Source: Mycobacterium neglectum (lineage in GTDB: Bacteria > Actinomycetota > Actinomycetes > Mycobacteriales > Mycobacteriaceae). From it: a stretch of DNA of 64,000 bases. Positions 57,860 through 64,000 of this stretch are shown here, piece by piece; position 1 is the first letter of the stretch, and each line of letters begins with the position of its first letter. The notes below the pieces were generated by a model. That model saw only the letters and a program-made list of their open reading frames with translations. It ran no database searches and had not been told where the DNA came from. The DNA lies in the NCBI RefSeq assembly GCF_002591975.1, contig NZ_NVQE01000009.1:62001-126000 (forward strand). Reading direction: 5' to 3'. Both the position numbers and the translations under genes were made by a program.

Positions 57860-58056
57860 CTGCCCGGTGGACAGACCTATTGCGAGTTGAAGGCTCAGCA
57901 GGCTTCTATCAGGTCACACCGGTCAGGGCTCTTGCCTCGAGCCGCTGTGGACAAATCAACGGAAGGCCATTCACGGCACGTGTTTTCCGAGTCACCGAGC
58001 AGCTCACCGGGTCGGCTCCCGTCGAAACCGTCCGGTTCTAACACTGTGCACCAATA
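57860..58056 (-). ncRNA. Candidate IS110 bridge RNA (target loop then donor loop)
   Basis: IS110-group elements encode a bridge RNA upstream of the recombinase, with one loop pairing to the target and one to the element's own ends. Donor loop: the reverse strand reads ATAGAAGCCT at 57900-57909, identical to the element end plus core (56742-56751). After 17 nt it reads CAATAG (57877-57882), the complement of the other end (58052-58057). It is closed by CCGGTG/CACCGG (57917-57922 with 57864-57869) and GACC/GGTC. Target loop: GAAAAC (57982-57987) equals the tnpB sequence before the core, and after two bases plus 17 nt CCGTTG (57957-57962) pairs 5 of 6 with the sequence after it; the closing stem is 57998-58005 with 57939-57946. 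The core in the left target guide reads AC, not CT. Exact RNA ends are unknown. Confidence 0.7.
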
Positions 58057-59058
58057 GAGGTTTTCGATGACGAGCCGGTCGTGGGTCTTGACCAACTCAC
58101 TTGATACCTGGTGCAGGAAATGGCGGCGCACATTGGCGACACGATGATGATGCCGGCCCAACCGGGCGGCGGCATCCTTGCGGTTGCGTGATCCTTTCTT
58201 CTTGTGTGACAACGACTTAGCCAGCCGTCGTTGCTTGGACATTCCGGTGGCCAGCGCTTTGGGCGCGTGGCTGATACGGGCGAGTTCGGTACCGTCGGCG
58301 GTGGCGGCGACCAGAAACAACAACAGGCCACGGTCCACACCCACCGAACCGCCACCATCGCCAGGGCGAGTCGGGTGCTGGTGGTCGGGGTGCAGATCGG
58401 CGGCCTCGACGTTCAACGCGATCCACCAGCGGCCGCCGTGACAGGTGATAGTGGCGAACAGGATTTTCGCGCGGTTCTTGGCGAGCATGCGCCGCAGCCG
58501 GCGGGTGTCATCGTGCACCGCGATCGCTCCGATGCCCGGCAGTGTGACCGACCGGACCTTGTTGTTGTCGCCGACGCGGATGGCCGCACGCGCGCCTTTG
58601 GGGTGTTTGTTGCGCAGCCGAAACGACGGAATAGCCGTGGTTTTCTTCTTGAACCGGGGGAACCCGACCCGCTTGCTTTTGTGCTTGCCTAAGCGTGAAT
58701 CCGACCACGCTTTCAGGCCCCTGCCCAGGTCGACAGCGGCTTCCTCGAACACCTGCTGACACACCTCGCGCCGCCACGACAAGCCGGTCACCACTATGTC
58801 GGCCACGCCGTCGACGTCGACAGTGAAGACCCGGCCCGCGTCGGCCGTTTTCTTCCACGCGTTGAACGCATTGATCAGATCAAACCCCGTCCATGGCACC
58901 TCGACGCCCGGATCGGTCGTGCGGTCGGTGAGCGCGGTTTTCACTATCTGTAGGCACTGGTTAAACGCGAACCGCGACGCTCCGGCATGCCGGGACAGCA
59001 CCTCGTTCTGCTCGACGGCGGGGTCCAGGCAGTAGCAGAATGTGGTGTGACGGCTCAT
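58057..59058 (-). pseudogene. tnpB: TnpB, N-terminal fragment (interrupted by IS110)
   Basis: This is the 5' part of the same TnpB. ATG 59058 follows GGGAGG. It contains the WED/REC-like N-terminal region (LSRHAGASRFAFNQCLQI), the RPRFKKK-like GFPRFKKKTTAI segment, the RuvC-I Asp in GVDRGLLLFLVAA, and ends at LVIENL, the RuvC-II Glu. Reading continues into the IS110 left end to a stop at 57895, which would add 53 foreign residues. The fragment has only half the active site and should be inactive. Its length (334 codons) is longer than usual because of an insert around residues 50-80. Confidence 0.88.
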
Positions 59059-59232
59059 CAACTGCCAACCTCCCACAGCCCACCGACATTTACGTTTGGG
59101 TGTGTGGCCGCGGACGACCTATCCACTGACTGGAGCACCTGCAAGCGTGCGCGCGGCGGCTGGCCGTGCCGACCGCGCCGGTGGTGCGAATACCTCGACG
59201 CCACGCTGTCCTCAACCAAATCGTCTTACTAC

Positions 59233-59664
59233 TCAAGAAGGCTCAACCGCAGCCGAATGCTCCACGCGGCTTGTCGAGCGATAGATCTTGAACGCCTCGG
59301 TGATCATCGGGATCTGCAGTGGCAGGCGGGCGATCGCCCCGATACGCATCGGGAGTGGCTTGTCTTTCCACAACCGGACCATGTTCACGTTGCCCGGAAA
59401 CACGCCGACGAACAGGGCGATGGCCGCCAGCGCACCGAGGCGGCGCGTCTTGGGCGCCAGCAGCAGGCCGCCCACTCCCATTTCGGCCACGCCGGAGGCA
59501 TAGGTGTAGAAGCGGGCGCTGCCGGGCAGCTCCTCCGGAATGATCGTGTCGAATGGCTTGGGGGCCACAAAGTGCAGGACGCCCATGCCGAGCAGGCCGG
59601 CGCCCATCAAGTGTGCACGCTTGGGATTGGCGATCTGCTGCAGTTCGGGTACGGGTGTGGTCAT
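59233..59664 (-). CDS. DoxX-family membrane protein
   Basis: The 143-residue protein has four hydrophobic segments (about 18-38, 52-72, 76-95, 118-135) and the DoxX-like layout (AHLMGAGLLGMGVLHFVAPKPFD at the N-terminus, YTYASGVAEMGVGGLLLAPKTRR). Mycobacterial DoxX forms a membrane oxidoreductase complex with SodA and SseA, but this gene is isolated and its role is unknown. ATG 59664 is chosen; longer reading overlaps the divergent channel gene. The 174 bases to the tnpB start hold no named feature. Confidence 0.82.
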   Translation of the reverse strand: MTTPVPELQQIANPKRAHLMGAGLLGMGVLHFVAPKPFDTIIPEELPGSARFYTYASGVAEMGVGGLLLAPKTRRLGALAAIALFVGVFPGNVNMVRLWKDKPLPMRIGAIARLPLQIPMITEAFKIYRSTSRVEHSAAVEPS

Positions 59665-59709
59665 GGTTACATAATGGCGTGCGCCGACTTCCAGCGATGA
59701 CTGGTCCTG

Positions 59710-60804
59710 ATGGCTAAGGGAAGATTGCGGCGTCGGCTCCGCCGATTCGACCAGACCTTGGCCGATCAGCCGGTCCACGCGCTGACTGACACGGTGCAAA
59801 TCCCGACCGAACAGGTCAGCCCGACACAGCGCATCATCCGGCGGGTCTTCTACGCCCTTGGTGCGCTGTTCGCCGCCGTTCTGATCGTCTACCTGGACCG
59901 GCACGGCTATCGCGACGTCGAAGCCACCCCGAACGCCAATGACCCGCTGTCGTTCCTGGACTGCCTGTACTACGCCACGGTGTCACTGTCGACCACCGGG
60001 TACGGCGACATCACCCCGGTGACCCCGTCCGCCCGGCTGGTCAACGTCCTGGTCATCACGCCGCTTCGGATCGCGTTTCTGATCGTGCTGATCGGGACGA
60101 CGGTCGAAACGCTCACTACGCAGTCGCGGCAGGTCTACCAAATCCAGCGATGGAGGAACAAGGTGCGCAACCACATCGTCATCGTGGGCTACGGCACGAA
60201 GGGCAGGACCGCGGCCGCCGCGATGATCGGCGACGAAGTGGCACCGGCGGATATCGTCGTCGTCGACGAGGACCCGGTCGCCCTCGAACGCGCCAAGAGT
60301 GCTGGCCTCGTCACCGTGCGCGGCAGCGCGACCGACTCGGAGATTCTGCGGCTGGCCAGCGCCCAGCACGCCAAGGCGATCATCGTCGCGACCAACCGTG
60401 ATGACGCCGCGGTCCTGGTCACCCTTACCGCCCGTGAGTTGGCGCCCAACGCCAAGATCATCGCCGCAGTGCGAGAAGCCGAGAACCAACACCTCCTCGA
60501 GCAGGCGGGCGCGGATTCGACCGTGGTCACCTCCGAGACTTCCGGCCGGCTGCTGGGCATAGCGGTACAGACCCCGAGCGTTGTCGAGATGATGGAAGAC
60601 CTTCTCACCCCCGACGCCGGCTTCGCGATCGCCGAACGGGAAGTCACCCCCAAAGAGGTTGGCGGATCGCCGAGGCACAACACCGACATCGTGCTCGGCG
60701 TCGTCCGTGCCGGCAAGCTGGTGCGCGTCGATGACGAGCAGGTCGATGCGCTCGAAAACGGGGACCGGCTGCTGTACATCCGCAGCGCGGACGCCGAGCG
60801 GTGA
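59710..60804 (+). CDS. Two-helix potassium channel with RCK domain (Rv3200c-type)
   Basis: The 364-residue protein has two transmembrane helices (about 44-62 and 113-131) flanking a pore loop with the K+ selectivity filter STTGYGD near residue 96. The cytoplasmic part has an RCK/TrkA-N domain (VIVGYGTKGRTAAAAM, VVDEDPVALERAK) and a C-terminal TrkA-C domain. Such channels are gated by Ca2+ or nucleotides. There is no transmembrane helix before the first, so it is a MthK-like channel. ATG 59710 is the start. It corresponds to Rv3200c and precedes nudC as in M. tuberculosis. Confidence 0.93.
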   Translation: MAKGRLRRRLRRFDQTLADQPVHALTDTVQIPTEQVSPTQRIIRRVFYALGALFAAVLIVYLDRHGYRDVEATPNANDPLSFLDCLYYATVSLSTTGYGDITPVTPSARLVNVLVITPLRIAFLIVLIGTTVETLTTQSRQVYQIQRWRNKVRNHIVIVGYGTKGRTAAAAMIGDEVAPADIVVVDEDPVALERAKSAGLVTVRGSATDSEILRLASAQHAKAIIVATNRDDAAVLVTLTARELAPNAKIIAAVREAENQHLLEQAGADSTVVTSETSGRLLGIAVQTPSVVEMMEDLLTPDAGFAIAEREVTPKEVGGSPRHNTDIVLGVVRAGKLVRVDDEQVDALENGDRLLYIRSADAER

Positions 60805-60832
60805 TGAGCGCTTGCGCGAAGAACAGACTGCG

Positions 60833-61762
60833 ATGAGTGGAGGATTCCGGCTCCGCAACGTCCCGCTGCTGTCCCGCGTCGGCGCCGACCGGTCCGACAC
60901 GCTGCGCACCGATGTCGATGCAGCGTTGGCTGGTTGGGCGGATGCGCGCGTGCTGCGCGTCGACCGTCGCAACCAGGTGCTGATCTCCGAGGGCAGCGTG
61001 GTGCTCGGAAAAGCCGCCGCCCTAGGTGCCAAGCCTCCGGAGAATGCGGTGTTCCTCGGACGGCTGGCCGACGGCACCCACGTATGGGGAATCCGCGCGG
61101 CGCTGGAGGGCCCCGAGGATCCGCACACCGAGACCGAGGTGCTCGACCTGCGCCGCGCCGGCCCGATCTTTGACGACGTCAGCGCCCAGCTGGTCGCGAC
61201 CGCCACGGCGCTGCTGAATTGGCACGACAGCGCGCGGTTCAGTGCGATCGATGGCGCGCCGACCAAGCCGATCAAGGGTGGCTGGGCCAGGGTCAACGCG
61301 ACCGCAGGTCACGAGGAGTTCCCCCGCATCGACCCGGCGGTGATCTGCCTCGTCCACGACGGCCATGACCGTGCAGTGCTCGCCCGGCAGACGGTGTGGC
61401 CGCAGCGGCTGTTCTCGCTGCTGGCCGGTTTCGTCGAGGCGGGGGAGTCGTTCGAAGCGTGTGTCGTCCGCGAGATCGCTGAGGAGATCGGGCTGCACGT
61501 CACCGATGTCGAATACCTGGGCAGTCAGCCGTGGCCGTTTCCGCGGTCGCTGATGGTCGGGTTCCACGCGATCGGTGACCCCGAACAGGAGTTCTCGTTC
61601 AACGACGGCGAGATCGCCGAGGCGGCGTGGTTCACCAAAGATGAGGTACGCGCTGCGCTGGCCGACGGCGACTGGAGCAGCGACTCGCCATCGAGGCTTC
61701 TGCTGCCCGGATCGATTTCGATCGCCCGCGAAATCATTGAATCCTGGGCCGCGCTGGATTAG
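60833..61762 (+). CDS. nudC: NAD(H) pyrophosphatase / RNA decapping enzyme NudC
   Basis: This Nudix hydrolase cleaves NAD(H) and NAD-capped RNA. The 309-residue protein has an N-terminal domain, a linker where E. coli NudC has a zinc ribbon, and the Nudix box GFVEAGESFEACVVREIAEE (near residue 200) with SQPWPFPRSLM, the NADH-specific SQPWPFPxS motif, downstream. The linker (HDSARFSAIDGAPTKPI to HEEFPRIDP) has no Cys, so zinc is not bound. ATG 60833 is chosen. In mycobacteria NudC is linked to isoniazid and ethionamide adduct hydrolysis. Confidence 0.95.
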   Translation: MSGGFRLRNVPLLSRVGADRSDTLRTDVDAALAGWADARVLRVDRRNQVLISEGSVVLGKAAALGAKPPENAVFLGRLADGTHVWGIRAALEGPEDPHTETEVLDLRRAGPIFDDVSAQLVATATALLNWHDSARFSAIDGAPTKPIKGGWARVNATAGHEEFPRIDPAVICLVHDGHDRAVLARQTVWPQRLFSLLAGFVEAGESFEACVVREIAEEIGLHVTDVEYLGSQPWPFPRSLMVGFHAIGDPEQEFSFNDGEIAEAAWFTKDEVRAALADGDWSSDSPSRLLLPGSISIAREIIESWAALD

Positions 61763-61932
61763 CCGCCCACGCCGAATGATCTCGGGAAGCGACGATCTTG
61801 CCGCGCGTACCCGCATACGGTGGTGCATAGAGAATTCGGGTGCCCGAGGGGAAATGACGTAACGCGCTACGCACGACGCGCTGATTGTCTGCGGCGACGA
61901 CGATCCCGATTCCTCGAACAAGGGAGAAGGGC

Positions 61933-63975
61933 ATGTCCGCTTTGCGACTCATGACGTTCAACGTGCAGATGCTCCCGCTGGTAGCGGCGCTCACGGGTGG
62001 TACGAGCGACGACGCGGAGGAACGCGCCGAACGGGTCGCCAACGCCATCCTCGACCTGCCACCGGCCGAACAGCCGGACGTCATCGCCTTCAACGAGGTG
62101 TTCAGCGAGGACGGTCGCGACAAGCTGCAGAACATGCTGGCTGCCTGGGGGAACATGGTCGTGAAGATGGATGACGGCGGAATCCTCGATGAGGACTCCG
62201 GGCTGATGCTGGTCAGCAAGTTGCCGTTTCAGACGTTGCCCACCGGCGGAAAGCTCTACGAACACTTCTACAGCGACAGCGCCGATACTGATGCGAAAGC
62301 CGCCAAAGGCGTTGGCATTGTGCAGGTTCCGCGCCCTGACGAGACCACCACCATTGCGTTCACGCATCTACAGGCGTCGTACACGAGTGAGGGTCAGTAC
62401 CGCGACATCCGCGCAAAACAATTCGGCGCGATTCACTCCGCGCTGTCGCAGGTGCTGGGATCTGATGACGACGAATGGCGCAACGTCATCCTGGTCGGAG
62501 ATCTCAACGTCCGGGGCGATGCGGGTGCCACGACCAATGAATGGGCGAAGACGTTCAAGAGCTCGGGTTCGCCGTTCCAGAAGACGTTCTATGACGGCTG
62601 GCGCTCGTACATGCATCCGCCGGTGAGCGACGACGAGGTGGATCCGGGATTCACCAACATCGACATTTCGAACGGTAAGCAGCAACGGCTGGACTATCAC
62701 TGCTTCACCCAAGCTGGCGTGCCGTCGACGGGCGCGGTGCCACACCACATGTTCACGCGGCTGCGCGATCAGAGCGACCATTTCGCCCTCGAGGCGGTCA
62801 TCGAGCGGTGGTCACCGAACTGCTGCCCGGCCCAGGCGATCGAAATGAAAACCATCGACCCGTATGTGTCGGGTGCGGGTGAGCCGACGACGATGCGGCT
62901 GATCAAGGTCAACTTCCGCGACATCGATGCGTTTCAATGGATTTACGTCGACCGACCCGGCACCTTCACCGTCTACGCGCCGCCCAACGTGCGGGTGCGG
63001 CTTTTCCTGGAAACCGACTTGAGCAGTCCCATCTCGATGAAGGACACGCTGTTGGTGACCAACACTCCGCCCGGAGCTCAGGAAGGGGTGGCCGAAGTGC
63101 CCCTCGATCCCGAAGGCAGCACCTTCGCCACCCGGCGGCCGTTCTTCATCGCACTGCAGTTGGACGCTGTTGACCCGGGACCCGCGACGGTGGCGGTGTT
63201 CGAGCATCTCGGGGATGCACCGGAGCGCGCGATCTGGTTGACACCCCACGTCGAGGTGCGGTCGAGCTTCCCACCGGGACAACCACTCGGAACGGACGAC
63301 GTCTGCTGGTTCAAGGCGAAGTTCCCGACGACCTTCGCGGGGACCCCGCACGATGAGACATTCACGTTCAGGAACGGCACGGGTGAAACCGTGTCGGTGA
63401 CACTCACCGACACCGCGCTGACCAAATTGGGTTTTGTGGAGGGCGCGCAGTCGTCCTTTGACCTCGTCGCCAACGCCGCGGGCGATGAAGTGCGGTTGTT
63501 CGCTATGAAACGAGGCTCTTACGACGCGGCGGGCTTCACGTGCTTCTGGAATTCGCCGCTGACCTATCTCGCACTGGACAAGGCGACCGGGTTCTTCGTC
63601 AACGACGAGTCCGGACCGGACTCCATCGGCGACGACGAGATCGAGCTCGACATCGGTGTCGACGGCGCAACGCTGTTCACCGGCGCGTGGGGTTCAGCTG
63701 ACACCGGCGAGCGCTGGACGGTGCTACCCAATGAGCTACGCAGCCGGCTGGCCGCGGTGCTGCCGGGCCAGCGACGCCTCCCGTTCGCATCGAGCATCCT
63801 GGTGTCCTACATCGAGGAGGACGCCGCCGCGTCCGGATGGCTGGCGGAGGTCATCGACCCGCTGGCGGCGGGCGAGCCCGACGACGTCGACCGGGTCCTG
63901 CCGCTACCGGTGTCTGACACTCTCTCCGACGGGCTCTACACGTTCTTCTACTCGCTCAGCCGCTTCCCGGACTAG
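61933..63975 (+). CDS. Endonuclease/exonuclease/phosphatase-family protein with C-terminal extension
   Basis: The N-terminal 310 residues are an EEP domain: Asn in MTFNVQML, Glu in AFNEVF, His in THLQASY, Asp/Asn in VGDLNVRG and Asp-His in SDHFALEA. Closest in style are bacterial sphingomyelinase C-like phosphodiesterases. The remaining 370 residues are beta-rich with no motif I know; several segments read like C2- or carbohydrate-binding-type beta-sandwiches. There is no signal peptide at ATG 61933, which follows GGGAGAAGGG. The substrate is unknown: phospholipid, nucleic acid or inositol phosphate are possible. It is 680 residues long and convergent with the next gene. The 170 bases upstream show nothing clear. 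Confidence 0.85.
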   Translation: MSALRLMTFNVQMLPLVAALTGGTSDDAEERAERVANAILDLPPAEQPDVIAFNEVFSEDGRDKLQNMLAAWGNMVVKMDDGGILDEDSGLMLVSKLPFQTLPTGGKLYEHFYSDSADTDAKAAKGVGIVQVPRPDETTTIAFTHLQASYTSEGQYRDIRAKQFGAIHSALSQVLGSDDDEWRNVILVGDLNVRGDAGATTNEWAKTFKSSGSPFQKTFYDGWRSYMHPPVSDDEVDPGFTNIDISNGKQQRLDYHCFTQAGVPSTGAVPHHMFTRLRDQSDHFALEAVIERWSPNCCPAQAIEMKTIDPYVSGAGEPTTMRLIKVNFRDIDAFQWIYVDRPGTFTVYAPPNVRVRLFLETDLSSPISMKDTLLVTNTPPGAQEGVAEVPLDPEGSTFATRRPFFIALQLDAVDPGPATVAVFEHLGDAPERAIWLTPHVEVRSSFPPGQPLGTDDVCWFKAKFPTTFAGTPHDETFTFRNGTGETVSVTLTDTALTKLGFVEGAQSSFDLVANAAGDEVRLFAMKRGSYDAAGFTCFWNSPLTYLALDKATGFFVNDESGPDSIGDDEIELDIGVDGATLFTGAWGSADTGERWTVLPNELRSRLAAVLPGQRRLPFASSILVSYIEEDAAASGWLAEVIDPLAAGEPDDVDRVLPLPVSDTLSDGLYTFFYSLSRFPD

Positions 63976-64000
63976 CGGCCGAGCTTTTTCTTGACGTCGG
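63972..64000 (-). CDS. C-terminal end of a reverse-strand gene (partial)
   Basis: The last bases on the reverse strand read DVKKKLGR and a TAG that overlaps the preceding stop (CTAG). Lys-rich ends of this kind occur in CsbD-type stress proteins, but nine codons are too few to name it. The remainder lies beyond the window. Confidence 0.3.

Larger units (their letters stand above)
56741..58060 (-). mobile_element. IS110-family insertion sequence with duplicated GAGG/CCTC core
   Basis: The element is bounded by GAGG at 56741-56744 and 58057-58060 (CCTC on its coding strand); one copy belongs to the target, so the element is 1316 bp. It has no terminal inverted repeats, which is normal for IS110. 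The core CT dinucleotide within CCTC matches what is known for IS110 recombination. It carries a DEDD recombinase (56748-57812) and a 244-bp non-coding upstream region with bridge-RNA features. A reverse-strand TTGACA (56751-56756) near one end could form a junction promoter in a circular intermediate. Confidence 0.88.
56274..59074 (-). mobile_element. IS200/IS605-type tnpB element, interrupted by an IS110 element
   Basis: The tnpB-only element lies between adnB and doxX. Its right end is near the 3' end of tnpB: a hairpin (CGCCC 56292-56296 with GGGCG 56302-56306) sits inside a 7-bp inverted repeat (GAACTGA 56274-56280, TCAGTTC 56310-56316). The left end is upstream of the tnpB ATG at 59058 and is not resolved. 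There is no tnpA. Without the inner 1320 bases, the element would be about 1.5 kb. Confidence 0.65.

Noticed and set aside
57895..58056. 53-residue extension of the TnpB N-terminal fragment
   Set aside because: It is translation of the IS110 left end and bridge-RNA region, not original protein.

Overview
The window is chromosomal DNA from a fast-growing, high-GC mycobacterium (Mycolicibacterium/Mycobacterium type). The evidence is the content and order of its core genes: mtrB-lpqB, comF-hpf-secA1, the desA3 desaturase pair, rsgA-aroA, sigH-rshA, pdtaS, whiB1, entC-gpm2, rhlE, moeZ, adnA-adnB, nudC. As I remember the M. tuberculosis H37Rv map, this is the block Rv3245c to Rv3199c read in the opposite direction, with strain- or lineage-specific genes added. 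All Rv names here come from memory of that map, not from a search.

Layout. 1-5 kb: the end of the MtrAB-LpqB envelope-signalling operon, then a three-gene set (exported protein, four-helix membrane protein, Rieske lipoprotein). 5-8.6 kb: a DUF2252 protein and an ArsR-PhzF-ornithine cyclodeaminase operon with its own promoter/operator. 8.8-13.4 kb: comF, the ribosome hibernation factor and secA1. 13.4-20.5 kb: an Rv3235-type protein, a WS/DGAT acyltransferase with an altered active site, a BCCT transporter, and the ferredoxin reductase/DesA3 stearoyl-CoA desaturase pair, each preceded by the same 24-bp operator. 20.5-24.1 kb: rsgA and aroA, then a frameshifted IS200/IS605-type tnpB. 24.2-31.4 kb: an SRAP DNA-repair protein, an MpaB-family operon with a TetR regulator and an enoyl-CoA hydratase, an NDMA-dependent alcohol dehydrogenase, an SDR and YbaK. 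31.4-49.7 kb: stress and signalling core (SigH/RshA, bL37, TB7.3, PdtaS, WhiB1), metabolic genes, RhlE, the Rv3212-Rv3203 block and MoeZ. 49.9-56.3 kb: the AdnAB helicase-nuclease. 56.3-59.1 kb: a nested mobile element. 59.2-64 kb: DoxX, a K+ channel, NudC and a large endonuclease/exonuclease/phosphatase-family protein.

The most interesting object is the nested element. An IS110-family element (about 1.3 kb) sits inside the RuvC-II motif codons of an IS605-type tnpB, and removing it restores one open frame. Upstream of its recombinase gene is a non-coding stretch that folds into two guide loops of the bridge-RNA type. The donor loop carries a 10-nt copy of one element end and a 6-nt complement of the other, and the target loop carries shorter matches to the tnpB site. 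Both loops have the same 17-nt spacing between left and right guides.

Several transcription starts can be proposed from sequence alone. arsR (6445), the ferredoxin reductase (17960) and the tetR at 26493 all look leaderless, with a palindromic operator over or next to the promoter. sigH has a SigH-type promoter upstream.
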